Positions 22,583-34,259 of a DNA stretch of 64,000 nucleotides are shown here, piece after piece. Each line of letters begins with the position of its first letter. Positions within the stretch are counted from its first letter, which is position 1. A model generated the notes under the pieces. That model was not told where the DNA came from. It made no database searches and saw only the letters and a list, made by a program, of their open reading frames with translations. The stretch comes from Mangifera indica (Eukaryota > Streptophyta > Magnoliopsida > Sapindales > Anacardiaceae), in the NCBI RefSeq assembly GCF_011075055.1, contig NC_058137.1:19701463-19765462 (forward strand), in the 5' to 3' direction. The position numbers and the translations under genes are program-made.

Positions 22583-23276
22583 GTGAAATGACAAATTTTT
22601 ATCTATTAATTTTTAAAGATTCAAATATTTATATTTTTATTAAAATTTATTATTAGAGTTTAGGGTAAAAATATCGTTTAACTAAAAATATTTAAAAAAC
22701 TAAAAATTTATCATATTTTTTTTCTTTAGTTTAAAAGTTTAACAATTTTCTCTCACCTAAGTTTTGAAAAATAACCATTTCTCCTTAGAATTTTTTTTTC
22801 TCCTCTTTAAAGAATATCTCCTTCCTGACCGTTGGTGTTCTCCTTCTTGGTCGTTGATGTTCTCCCTCTCTATCTCTCCGTTGCCCTTCCTTGGGACGAT
22901 TCATCGTCTTCGTCTCAAATGAAGATTATAGGGGAGGACAGTAGAGAGACTGAGAGGAAAAGATAAGCTGACCAACAGGGGAAGATAAGCTGACTGGGAG
23001 GGAAAGATGAGCCGATCAGGAGGTAGAATGCTGACAATTGGGAAGAAGTTTGCTAAAGAGGAGAAAAAATCCTAAGGGAGAATAATCACTTTTTTAATCT
23101 TGTGTGAAGAAAAATTATAAGATTTTTAAACTAAGAGAGAAAATATAATAAATTTTTAATTTATTAACATTTTTAGTTAAATAATAATTTTTACTTTTAA
23201 TTCTAATAATAAATTTTAATAAAAGAATAAATATTTGAGTTTTTAAAAATTAATAAATAAAAATTTATTATATCAC
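22583..23276. mobile_element. Element with long (about 200-bp) terminal inverted repeats
   Basis: The left arm starting GTGAAATGACAAATTTTTAT matches the inverse of the right arm starting GTGATATAATAAATTTTTAT. Similarity continues for about 200 bp through 'TTTATTATTAGA', 'TTTAACTAAAAAT' and 'TTTCTCCTCTTTA'. The core (about 22800-23050) is richer in G+C and carries repeated GAGATGAGC/AAGATAAGCTGAC units. There is no transposase. The layout resembles foldback-like Mutator MITEs, but I could not find a target duplication. Confidence 0.6.
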
Positions 23277-24169
23277 TTAACCTTCTGATAAAATTGAAGT
23301 TAATGATGCAAAACTTGAAATTTTCGTAATATGATAAACGTTTTATCTTCATGTGAGAACCTAAAATTTAAATATTGAAAAGTAACGACGATTCTTTGTC
23401 AAATTAGAATCCACAACGATATTGGCAGTCTCATCTCCTGTATATCAGTTCAATCTTTTCGGTAAAATAACCATTTCTGACAGATTCATGTCCACTAAAT
23501 GCAGGAAAGGGAGAGTTAGTGAATACCCCTTAAATTCTAGGTTCGTTCTCGTAAATCAAACATAGGAAAAAGAAGGGAAACGGTAACATACCAGCGGAAA
23601 ACAATGTAAACTTCAAGTCATTGAAGAGAAAAGATGGGGGTTCGACCACTAAAGGTTGGGATGTCTAATTGAAGATGAGACTGAGGTTGGGTGAGAGGTT
23701 TTCAAAAGTAAATTTTAGGTCCAGATGCATTATCAGATTTCTTTTAACATGGCAACGAACACCTGTGCAAAGCAAGCTCCATTAATCCAGGTAATTGACA
23801 TGGTGTGAAAATGTACTTTCTATTCCAAAATCACAAGCAATGAATCATACAGTATGTGGTTAAAACTAAAGACTTCCTTGACTGTCAACTGACAAGCCAC
23901 ACTAATACCTGAACCCAGAAACACAACTAAATTATAAATCAGTATTCAACAAAAGGATTTTTCTATGAAAATTTGAAACCTGGATATAATATTACTTTAA
24001 CAGTTACCGAGTTCTAGGTGTAATATTTTCTAGACACTATTATTGCAATAAGGCACAGGATGCATAAAAAAAAAGATTACAAACTAGCCCAATCATCTCA
24101 GGAAGAACAAAGAAATATACGGAATGAACAATCGTGTAAGATACAGCAGAAACCAACTTATCAAAAATA
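23277..24169. other. 3' flank of the minus-strand membrane-protein gene
   Basis: No gene is visible. Part of this stretch is likely 3' untranslated sequence or terminator of the gene to its right. Confidence 0.4.
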
Positions 24170-26170
24170 TCACTCTGCAGCTGCATTTTCACCGTTGTTC
24201 ACTGCAGTTCCAATTTCAGGCAAAGTTCCCAGATCTATGCGATTCTCTTTCTCTTCTTGAGTAATTGAAGAATCATTCTGGATGGTATTAGCGTTGCCAT
24301 CTGTGTCTGTTGATAAATCTTTTTGTTCAGCTTCTGGATTATCATTTGTGTTGTTCTGGGTAGCATTTTCATTCTCGTTCTTACCGGCATCTGTGTTTGA
24401 TAATTTTTCTTTCACTTCAGAGTTTGAAGAACCATTTTGTTCCTTTTGATCGGCATCTATGTTATCATCTGCTGATGTGTTTCTCTCTTTATAGTTTGAA
24501 GAATCAACTTGTTTGTTCTGGCCTGCATCTCCATTGTTATTTGTGTTTGACTGTATAACATTTTCTTTGGTCTCCTTGTGAGCATTGTTCTCTATTCCAG
24601 CCAATGAGTTGGAGTCATTAGCTTGGCCAGTTTCAGCATTATTATCTTGTGACTCTCCATTAGTTGAATGTTCATTCTCGGTTGTAGCATGTGTTGCTTT
24701 CACATCCATCAGCTCACCATTGGTATCTGAGTATGATTTCCCAGATTGCTGTAGAACAACATTTTCTTGAGTAGAGTCATCTCCCCTATAACTGTTATTC
24801 AGTGTTTCATTTTGATTCTGAGTTGTATCAGATGTTGCATCTGTCCCATTTTGTGCCCTTGAATCATGAGTTTCCCCAGTAACTTCCATGGAGTTGGAGC
24901 TCAAATGATGTTCATTTGATTGTGTCTCTGTTGTAGAATTAGATCCATTATTTGTTTCTGACTGATTGCCTTCATGAACACCCTTGTCACCGGATAACTT
25001 ATTTGTAGAATCATTCTTCTCAATAGTTCCAGTTTCTTGTACATTTGAGGCTGATTCATCTCGGTGGTCACCTTCAACGCTATTCTGTTTCTTCTGCTGA
25101 AATTCATTATTTTCTTTTCCTTGCTGCTCCACCTCATTGGTATTTTGTTGATCTCCTTTAACATTTTCAAGTTTCATATTCTGAGTTACATGGACTACTT
25201 CACTGGAAGCATCATCACCCTTGTAATGTTTCTCCCTTGCTTCCTCAATGTTATTACCATTTTCATCATGGAATTGCTGTTTTGATATACTTTCATTCTC
25301 ATTTCCAGTCTCCTCCGTCACTTTTTCTTGAATCTCCACATTTTTCTTCTCATCATTTGCCTTATCTTCGCTATACTTCTCTTTGTTCTCTTCAATATGC
25401 TTCTCTTCACTACCCTTCTTGCTTTCTTCAATGTTATTCTCTTTTGTCTCTTCACTCTCCTTGTTCTCTTCAATCTTATTCTCTTTGCCTTCTTCACTCT
25501 CCTTGTTTACTCCAATGTTAACCTCTTTGTTCTCTTCACTCTCTTTCTCCTTGTTACCTCTAATGTTATTCTCACTGCTCTCCTCCCTCTCCTTCTCAAT
25601 GTTCTCTTCAATGTTATTCTCTTTGCTCCCTTCAGTCCCCTTCTCCTTGTTCGGCTTGCTCTCTTCAATGTTATTCTCTTTGTTCTCTTTACTCACCTTG
25701 TCTTCGCTATCCTGCTCCTTGGATTCATCAATGTTATTCTCTTTGCTTTCTTCACTCTCATTGGTGTCATCCCTATCCTTCTGTCCACCAATTGTATCTC
25801 CTCTATTCTCAGCTTCCTCATTCTTAACATGATCCTGATCAATTATCTCATCATCTGCACCACCTTTCCCTACATTATTATTCTCTTCAGATTTGCTCTG
25901 TTCTTCACTCTTGATCTCTTCTTCTTCATACTCTTTGGGCCTTGCATCTTTAATCAATGGGTCTTCCCTTCGAGGAAGGTTCTTTCTCCCAAACTTTATG
26001 ATCTCATTCCCAGCTTTTGCACCATCCTCATATTCAGATTTCTTGTCCTGAGAGTGCCGAACCTGGTAAAGCAGCCAGATGCAGACACCAAGCAAAAAGC
26101 ATAATTGTAATGCATGCTTCACCTTGAAACCTTTTGATCTTTGGTTTCTACTCCGTGGTGACCGGAACAT
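24170..26170 (-). CDS. Single-pass membrane protein with long Glu/Asn/Ser-rich low-complexity tail (666 aa)
   Basis: The frame is read from ATG at 26170; an upstream in-frame GTG (26185) is not a start. The protein opens with a basic region (MFRSPRSRNQRSKGFKVKH), then one hydrophobic segment (about residues 20-37, LQLCFLLGVCIWLLYQV), giving a signal-anchor topology in the endomembrane system. The rest is highly charged and disordered. Residues 80-300 hold many variants of an ENNIEESKE/SEENKE motif, and later parts are rich in Asn, Gln, Thr and Ser. Plant homologues of this layout are usually annotated as uncharacterised or 'dentin sialophosphoprotein-like', and no biochemical role is established. 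A 5'-UTR intron (GT at 26705, AG at 26190, 516 bp) separates the coding exon from a leader exon upstream of 26706. The frame is intact over 2 kb, which argues for a real gene. Confidence 0.85.
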   Translation of the reverse strand: MFRSPRSRNQRSKGFKVKHALQLCFLLGVCIWLLYQVRHSQDKKSEYEDGAKAGNEIIKFGRKNLPRREDPLIKDARPKEYEEEEIKSEEQSKSEENNNVGKGGADDEIIDQDHVKNEEAENRGDTIGGQKDRDDTNESEESKENNIDESKEQDSEDKVSKENKENNIEESKPNKEKGTEGSKENNIEENIEKEREESSENNIRGNKEKESEENKEVNIGVNKESEEGKENKIEENKESEETKENNIEESKKGSEEKHIEENKEKYSEDKANDEKKNVEIQEKVTEETGNENESISKQQFHDENGNNIEEAREKHYKGDDASSEVVHVTQNMKLENVKGDQQNTNEVEQQGKENNEFQQKKQNSVEGDHRDESASNVQETGTIEKNDSTNKLSGDKGVHEGNQSETNNGSNSTTETQSNEHHLSSNSMEVTGETHDSRAQNGTDATSDTTQNQNETLNNSYRGDDSTQENVVLQQSGKSYSDTNGELMDVKATHATTENEHSTNGESQDNNAETGQANDSNSLAGIENNAHKETKENVIQSNTNNNGDAGQNKQVDSSNYKERNTSADDNIDADQKEQNGSSNSEVKEKLSNTDAGKNENENATQNNTNDNPEAEQKDLSTDTDGNANTIQNDSSITQEEKENRIDLGTLPEIGTAVNNGENAAAE

Positions 26171-26189
26171 GATGATCAAGTTCACCCAC

Positions 26190-26890
26190 CTGCCAAAAGT
26201 TCAGCTGACATCAGATTTATCATCTCCTATCAAATAACTCAATCTCAACTAAATCAAAATAAAATACGTCCACCTGCTTACAGCAATCACCAAAACCACA
26301 TAATCAAACACACCTATGAAATCTAAAATGTCATAAAGCTAGGGTTCCAAAAAAATAAAATTAGACACAAAACATACTAACAAATGAAGACTTAATAAAA
26401 AAATAGCATTTCTTTAGAAACACAACTTAAATTTTTTAATTTTCCGGGTGACTAATCAAAACGATCATCATCACTCAGCTGATCTACAGAGAGAGTATGA
26501 ATATCGCTACAGGCCGTAAAACTACAGTGTGTAACGAGCCTAACGTGTTTTGAACAGATATGTTACCTTCGTCAGGACAAGCCACCAAAAAAATCAACAA
26601 AAAAAAATTAGATATTCACCATTGAACAACAATTCACACAGATCTTGACACGAAACATCATACACTAGCATACACAAATCTTCAAAAACTTAAACAGAGA
26701 CTTACCGAGATGATGCTAGGTTCAAGAACAAAAGTAGCTTCTTGGCGATGATTAACCCTTAATTTTCTGAAACTAAATACAGACAAATAGGTAATTTGTG
26801 AGACAATACAGAAAACTTGTAATTGATTTTTAGTCTGTTGTGTCGTCCTAGATTGGATCTGAAACCGAAAACAAACTGCTTTTTAACACC
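26190..26890 (-). promoter_or_regulatory. 5'-UTR intron and leader exon of the membrane-protein gene
   Basis: On the minus strand a CTCG|GTAAGT donor at 26706/26705 and a TTTTGGCAG acceptor ending at 26190 define a 516-bp intron just ahead of the start codon. The leader exon reaches to roughly 26860-26890. Leader introns of this kind commonly enhance expression in plants. Confidence 0.6.
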
Positions 26891-27850
26891 ACTTGTCGAG
26901 CTCCCTAAAAAACTACAAATTCCATTCATATCTGATGCAATATAAAATTACAGCCTAACTAAAACGATGTCACTTAACTGCTTTCATTTATTATTTCAAT
27001 CATCAAAACGGTGCGTTTGACGGAAATTTCAACATTCAACGTAACATCGGTCACGGGGAGTTGAAATAGATTTTGGTTTCTTCTCAATAAATAAGTAGTT
27101 TAAAATAATTTCACACCCAAGGTTTAGCAAAACTCCTGCTCACCCATTGAATTCCTAAACTACAAATTCTCACCCACAACATAACTTCGTTAATGGAAAA
27201 GAGCCTTGAGGTTGTGTCAAAAACATGAATGACAATATTATCCCTAATTATTTTACTTTTATCATATTACCTTTCAGTACAATCACTGATTTTCTAATTA
27301 AACAGGAAATAGGTTAAGTTGATATATTATTTATTTTTTAATTTTTGGGTCAGGTACCCGACCCAAAAATGTGAATAAGGGAATCAAATTGGTTTTGGTT
27401 TCTAAGAGTAATATACCGAAATTAATTTTGAAACCTACAAATTCTTTTACTTACCATCTAGAATTTATTCTACTTTCGTTGGTTTTGAGTAAGAATTAGA
27501 ATTGATTATCAAGTTTCAACAGTTTCGATTCTGATCAAGTAATCAGTTCACCCTAGTTTATATCTAATAATCTTATAAATTATACGTCATTATAACAATT
27601 TATTATTATTATTTTTTGTGATAAGACATTACTGAATCAAACAAAATCATAAAATAAAAAAATAAGTAAATATTAATCTTATTATATAGATTTAACAATC
27701 TTTTCTAGTTGAATTTGTGTTTTTGTTTAAGATTTTGAATATAAGCTCTGGAGTTTAAAACAAATATTTAGATTTGAAGAATTTTAGGATTTTTGTTGAA
27801 AAATTGGAAATGAAAAAAAAAAAAAAGTATTTAACTAAGTTTTAAAATGT
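26891..27850. other. Upstream flank, AT-rich, no gene
   Basis: A palindrome at about 27344-27367 (TTGGGTCAGGTACCCGACCCAA) is probably a transposon end or chance hairpin. No supported gene. Confidence 0.4.
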
Positions 27851-29660
27851 TTAGCCCTAGCCTTAGGCATTATTAGATGAAAAATACCATGACGAGTCAT
27901 ATAATACTAGGGGGAGGGTCCATACGATTATTAAAACTTAAAACACAAATTAAAACATTCACATAAGTACAGGTGAACAAATTCAATTAACATAAATAAT
28001 AAACTTAAAGTAAAGAGAGAGAATGATAGAAAGATTTAAGATTTATAGTAGTTCGAAGTTTTTCTACTTAAGTCTCTTATATCCACTTTTTCAAATAATC
28101 AGAAATTACACTTGTAAAAAGTTTACTTTTTATAATAGTTATTCATAATTTTATCTGATTACACTAGTTGATATGAGATTGTGCCTAACATTAGTTATAC
28201 AAAAATTCACCTAACAAGATTGATTATAGAAAATTTGAATGAAAAAACGTCTACAAAGATTATTACAAATATGAAGCACAATGGTATTTTCAAATATATG
28301 ATATATAAGCTTGGGAGAGAGAATTTTAAGGAGAAAAAGAGTTTAACTTTCACATGTATGTTCTCTCACTTTTTTGTATTCAATATGGCTTGTATTTATA
28401 GGCTTAGAGCATTGGAAAAGTTGAAATAGTTGTTGGATTTGAAGAAGTATTTGTTGAAATAAAAAAATCACTTATTTCATTTGAAATATAACGATGTACA
28501 AGTATGCATATAGAGTGCATGGGCGTGTCTAACAATAAAATGAAGTTAACCTCAATCAGACATGTCAATGGTTGAATTCTTATTTGTACCACACGTATGT
28601 ATGAGCATGCAAATAACATGCATGGTTGTACATAGCTTTATTTGGTAAGCCTTCAAAAATTTCAGAAGCTTGTATGCTCAACATGCATAGGAATATGTAC
28701 ACTTGGAATTTCGCTTGTGCATGATTATGTATACCTTTTGTATAGGCATGCATTGACCTTGCTTTGACTTAGGCTTTGATACATGGCTGTATCCTGTACG
28801 GTGAAATCTAGTCATGGCTCCTTATATAGCTTATACATAGGTATACATGGAAGTTTGAGATTAAAGGACTTTGACTTAGCTTTGACGATGCATAATTGGA
28901 TTATGCATGAGATGCCTTGCAGGTGCCCTTCAATATGCTTATTACAAGCATGCATATTTCGTGTGCACATGCATGCTTGAAAATTTGACTAAAATCCTTG
29001 TTGACTTTGGTTTTGAATGCACGAGCAATTGTGCACCGGGATAAGGTGCTTATGGGTAGCTTGAAATGAGTTACCATGGGCGTGTGTATATTGTGTATGG
29101 GCATGCATGACATGTCTAATGCAAGCCAAATTTCCAAAATCGTGGATGGCAACACACATGGTCTCGTTCAACTGTGTGCACGACTTCCATTTGAACCATG
29201 CATGGTCGTGCATGACTTGTAAATATGCATTTTTTTCAACTTTTGTCTAATTTGATCATGAACTAAGTCATGTCCTGGATAAGTTAGTGAGTTTTAGTTT
29301 TTGTTATTATCAAAACACTTAGAAATCCAATATTAGACACGGTCATAAATCATGTTAGACTGAATTCAATGTGGCTCATCCTATTAGTCTATGGCATGAC
29401 GAGGCCCAAGACATGACCTAAGATATCTTGATTGTGCCTTTATAGGTTTTTAGTAGGTTGACCTACCCTATTACATATATTTATTTGTTAAATTTTAAAA
29501 TTTTTAATTTTTGCAGGTTAGACCCTAAATCTCTCCACATGACCTACATAACTCGTAAGCCTTACACAGTCTACAAAACTTTTTCAACAGGTCAAACTAT
29601 GTCACGGGTTGTCGAATACCCTGGACATATCTATGTACTACGGTGGATATAAATATAAAA
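27851..29660. repeat. Probable LTR-retrotransposon (LTR-like) sequence with degenerate CATGCATG repeats
   Basis: The stretch near 28040-28080 (AGATTTATAGTAGTTCGAAG) resembles a motif common in plant copia LTRs. From about 28500 to 29230 a loosely repeated unit of 100-130 bp recurs, with TTTGACTTAG/TTGACTTTGG and many GCATGCAT words. No coding domain is visible. Identification is by style only. Confidence 0.35.
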
Positions 29661-30050
29661 GGTACGTTTGGTTTAGATAATATTTTATTACCAAAATTGA
29701 AATATTACATTAAAAATTGATTATCTAGAATATATTGAATATAAATTATTATTATATGTGACCAAATTTGATAGATATAAATAATTATTGTGCTTGATTA
29801 GAATTAATAAGAAAATACTAATATATTATTTTATTCAAATATCTTTGGATATAATTATTTTAAAATATTTTTTATTACTAATTAAATTAATTAAAAATAA
29901 AATTATTTTTTATCATAAAAATTAATAAATAAGAATATAATCAAAATAAAATCAAAATTACCTCTTTAATATTCCAAAACATAAGGTGAAGATGTTCTGT
30001 TATTTAATAAGAGACATTAATCTTTATTTTATCTCCAAACCGAACGTCCC
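29661..30050. mobile_element. MITE with about 20-bp terminal inverted repeats
   Basis: The left end GGTACGTTTGGTTTAGATAA and the reverse complement of the right end GGGACGTTCGGTTTGGAGAT agree at most positions. The body is A+T-rich and non-coding, and is similar in composition and internal phrases to the element at 5.2-5.9 kb (AATATAAATTATTATT). No clear target duplication was found. Confidence 0.55.
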
Positions 30051-30217
30051 GCTATATCAATGTTTCGTTAGAATAAATGTTAAACTCACTTACGAAAGCC
30101 ACTTATCCAACTTCTATGTCACAACCACAAACAGTCGGTGACCCTATCTCCAACTTGTGCCTCTCTCGTTTCATCAAGCTTCACCACAACATCCAGTAAC
30201 GGAACAAGTCGATAGAT

Positions 30218-31596
30218 ATGGCCTTTAAGCTTATCACTTCAACTCTACGCATCTATGATACCCGTAGCCATTGCCTCATCTCCATCGCTGTTGCCATTGC
30301 CTCTATGATACCCGAATCATTCGAAGATGAAAATGGAATTTCCATGAAAGGAGAGAAAATTTTAGGTCGTTCACTCTACCTCGACATGCAATCAACCACT
30401 CCGGTTGATCCCCGTGTACTTGACACGATGTTTCCCTTTTACCTCTCCCGTTAGGGTAACGCCCACACTATTACTGTTGGGAATCAGATTTCGCTGTTGA
30501 AACGACCCGCTCTCAAATCTTTGATCTTATCGGTGCTTCTCTAAAAGAAATAATCTTTACATTTGACACAACCGAGTCTAACAATATTTCAATCAAAGGT
30601 GTCATGCACTTTTGCAAGAACAAGAAGTGACACATCATAACGAGACAGACTGAGCACAAGTGTGTTCTCGATTCGTGTTGACATCTTCAGCAGCAAGGAT
30701 ATGAAATTACTTATTTGCCCATTGGGTCGGATGGGTTGGTTAATTTGGATGAATTACGGGCAACTGTTCGACCTGACGCTGATTTAATTTCTGACATGTC
30801 GGTTAATAATGAGATAGGTGTGATTCAGCCCATGGATGAAATTGGTCAAATATGTAAAGAATTTAAAATTCCGTTCACACAGATGCTGCTCAAGCCTTGG
30901 GGAAGAGTCCAATTGATGTGGAGAAATGGAATGTTAGTTTGATGTCATTGAGTGGGCATAAAATTTACGGGCCCAAAGGGATTAGAGCATTGTATTTGAG
31001 GCGTAGACAACGAATTCGAGTTGAATCATTGATAAATGGAGGTGGACAAGAGAGAGGGATTAGGAGTGGGACTTTGCCTACCCCGTTAATTATGGGGTTT
31101 GGTTGCTTGCAAGATTGTGAAGAAGGAAATGGATTATGATCATAAGAGAATAACCGCGTTGCAAGGTTGATTGTTGAATGGAATTACAGATAAAATTGAC
31201 GGGGTGGTGATAAACGGTAGTATGGAGAGGAGATATGTTGGGAATTTGAATCTATCGTTTGCTTATATTGAGGGAGAGAGTTTGTTGATGGGTCTAAAGG
31301 AGGTGGCGATGTTGAGTGGGAGTGCTTGTACTAGTGCGAGTTTAGAGCCTTCTTATGTATTGAGGGCGTTGGGAGTGGATGAGGATATGGCTCATACTTC
31401 TATTAGGTTTGGGATTTGGAGGTTTACCACAGAGACTGAGGTTGACAGGGCTGTTTAGCTTTCTATTAAACAGGTTGAGAAGCCGAGGGAAATGAGCCCG
31501 CTTTATGAGATGATGAAAGAAGGGATTGACATAAAGCAGACACATCAGGACTCAATATTGAGACAGTTTGGCGTGTTGGATTGTATGTCAAATTGA
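30218..31596 (+). pseudogene. Cysteine desulfurase NFS1-like pseudogene
   Basis: Translated pieces in several frames follow plant mitochondrial NFS1 from end to end. The N-terminus (LYLDMQSTTPVDPRV) lies at 30218-30454. Next come SDGLVNLDELRATVRPD and NNEIGVIQPMDEIG (30715-30890). HKIYGPKG with the PLP-binding lysine and [13 protein letters not shown] lie at 30950-31085. Last are the active-site cysteine loop ([14 protein letters not shown]) and [13 protein letters not shown] (31310-31420), then the conserved C-terminal MSPLYEMMKEGIDIK. NFS1 supplies sulfur from cysteine for Fe-S cluster assembly. At least four frame changes, several in-frame stops (for example at 30452 and 31456) and missing bases near 31100 exclude a functional enzyme. 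No intron is seen, so it may be a retrocopy or a decayed duplicate of an intronless gene. Confidence 0.92.
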
Positions 31597-33463
31597 GGTG
31601 AACAACCCCCTACTCTGGGTTAATCCAAGTTTCATTTTTCTTGTCCTTGTAGAACTATCATAAGGTTCTATTATATAATCTTGACAGTAGAAGTATCTTT
31701 GAAATTTGGTTGGTCTAAAAGTACTGCTTTTCAATGGTATTTTGATGGTTTTAACACATTTGTGTTGGTTATATCGCCTTTCAGGTTTGTGTCATGTTTT
31801 AGGTTTATTGTGTCGTAGAAAGCGTGAGAGAATGAGAAGCACACAAATTGCTTATTATATATTACTGTGTTCATCTTACATAATTGGAATAAAATGCACA
31901 AATTATGGAAAATACCTTTAGTAAGTCAAGATGTCTATTCTTTTTCTGTGGTATGTCAAAATAAGCAGTGCCGGAACGTAACAGGTGTTATATTGATGAG
32001 GGAGCAATGGAGCCACCTTTTGGCATTGTCTCCCTTAAAAAAATGGATGTGGGTTGTTATGAACTGCATCCATTCTATGATGCTAATTGTGCCAACATAG
32101 CTATTAAGTTGTCCCGACTCAATGTATTTCTATACCTAAATGTAGAAAGTTGAAGGAGAAGTTACGCTTATGGTAACTTTTTCATAGCATTTCAATTCAC
32201 AGCCTGCTTATTTAAGCATTACTTGTGCAAGCTCTTGAAACAATGATATAATCTTTATAGGTTGGGAAATGGGACGCCCAAATCACCACTTGCATCCCTT
32301 GATGATTGATTATAGTTTAGCGCAAATTCAATTGATTATGTTGATTGCTTTCGACCCATGAAAAATAGCAAGAAGTACCTTATTTCCTTCAATCAAAGGA
32401 AATTCTCATTTTTGTCAATTTTTCTGAGAATTTATTAAAGCCAGATTTTTATTTGCAACTAACTTTCCACTTCTAAATCTTAGATATCGTTATTGGGTAA
32501 ACACGGAAAAATCTGTGAGCACCAGTTGGTTTTTTACTTCTTCCTCTTACCCCTTCTAAGCAAAGACAGTTGATGTTGTTCATGAATTAAGGCATAGGAT
32601 GATATGATGGATATAACAGAAGTTGTATGGATCAAGGAATGGGGTATCTAGTTCTGAAGTAGTTGATTTTGGGTTTAGCTTGACTGGATCTTTTCCTGTT
32701 GAGTCATTATGGATACGGTTAGGGACAAGCTTTTCATCAATTCTATTTAATATTCCTATCATTAATTCTATATGAGCTGCTTAGAAAGTGCCTTTTTAAG
32801 TCGAGCCGAGTTTCTTGAGCTTCAGAAAGGTCATTCATGCTTGCTTTTGGGCATGAGGTATTTGTGAGTTTACCATTTTGAGAAGGTGTAATGACAAAAA
32901 GTTCCCGCACAAATTGTCCTACATTAAATTTCTCACCCTTTAAGTTTCAAAAAAAAATTTCTCTATCAATTATCTAGTTATATTAGTGAAATATATAAAT
33001 TGACATGTTACAATTGTTAAAAAGGACAAAAATATGTTTTTGAAAACTCACTAAGTTTGGTCCTCAAAACTTTAAGAAATATACTTTTCACCCTTAATTT
33101 ACATTAATTCTAAGATTAATAATATAAACATTATAATTACAAAAGTCATTAGTGACAATGTCATCAATAATCTATCTAGTGCAGTTCTAATAAGATCACA
33201 CCGAAGATGATGCAATTTAATTAAAATTACATTTGTGATGATGAATATCGACAAGATATCACCTATCTTTATGCAATTTAAGTAGAACCACATCTGCATA
33301 TTGTGATTTTAGCCAAAATTGTATCGAGATAGTGTAATTAGCTTTAACACTAATAATCATCTCTAGAAAAATATATCCTTATTTTTAAGCGCACTCCATC
33401 AGTGTGCTTACAAACTACCCGTTTCGCCAAATATTGCAAAAGCCATAAGCCCTAGGAAGATTA
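31597..33463. other. Non-coding flank of the NFS1 pseudogene
   Basis: The first part may correspond to the copied 3' untranslated region of NFS1. Short open frames between 31.7 and 32.8 kb have no recognisable domain. A pair of degenerate repeats with CAATTTAATTAAAATTACATTTG-like sequence lies near 33.1-33.3 kb. No gene is supported. Confidence 0.4.
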
Positions 33464-34259
33464 CTAAAATGGGTGATAAAGCTAAGTCAGTTTGATATCA
33501 ACTTCAAGCCTTTCACAACAATCAAAGGACAAACACTTGAAGATTTCATTTCAGACTTCACACATGAGCCTCAACAAGAGCTTACTTAATAGGAGGAAAC
33601 TTTTCAAAACCAAGTTATCCAAGTGAAAGACATGTTCGACAAGCTAATAACATGACACCTTTATGTGGATGGGTCATCCAATGAAGGAAGACTTGGACCA
33701 AGTTCAATCTAGATTAGCCCTGAGGGCTAACGATCCTATAATGCCCTCCAGTTTGGGTTTAAGGCATCCAATAACGAGGCTGAATATAAGGCACTCTTCA
33801 TGGGATTATGACTAGCCAAAGATATGGGGGCAAAGTCAATCAACATTTTCAACAACTATCAACTAATAATCTTATACGCAATTTTCAAGCATAAGGAGAA
33901 AAAAAGGCATCTTACTTGGAAACAATAAGGATTACCTTTAAGTCCTTTGAGCAATATAAAATTCAACAAGTTTATAGAGACCAAAACATTCATGTTTATG
34001 TCGTAGCTTGACTAGCCTTGACAAAAGATGTTGAAACCTTAAGCATTGTTCTAGTAAAATTTTTGGAGGTACCCAACATTACTACTTCCATCCATGTCAT
34101 ATTGTTGGTGGCCTAACAATCATCCTGAATGGACCCCATCAACGTATATCTCTAGGATGGAACTCTCCTCAAGAATAAAGTAAAGTCAAAAAATATTCAC
34201 ACCAAGTTTGTTTGTTACACCTTGATCAACGAAAAATTGTATAAATAAGGCTATAATGT
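33464..34259 (+). pseudogene. Ty3/gypsy (Tat-like) fragment: RNase H region
   Basis: A broken translation on the plus strand gives the RT-RNase H end (LLKWVIKLSQFDINFKPF), the spacer with GQTLEDFISDF, then LYVDGSSNEGRLG and FGFKASNNEAEYKALFMGL. VDGSSN and SNNEAEY are the first and second catalytic acidic blocks of the additional RNase H domain typical of the plant Tat lineage. The sequence goes on to a stretch like the linker before integrase and then stops abruptly where a hAT terminus begins. Stops are frequent, so it is a relic. Confidence 0.8.

Noticed and set aside
25237..25832. Further Ser/Leu/Phe-rich plus-strand frames in 25.2-25.8 kb
   Set aside because: They are antisense shadows of the same repetitive exon.
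25328..26104. A 258-codon plus-strand frame rich in Phe and Leu, opposite the membrane-protein gene
   Set aside because: It is the antisense shadow of a Glu/Asn/Lys-rich coding repeat, which always reads as Phe/Leu/Ser-rich on the other strand. No independent start context or domain is seen.
28500..29230. GCATGCAT-rich repeats, considered as a CRISPR-like or regulatory array
   Set aside because: Unit length and spacing vary and units diverge strongly. It fits a decayed LTR or satellite-like stretch in a plant genome, and CRISPR arrays do not occur there.
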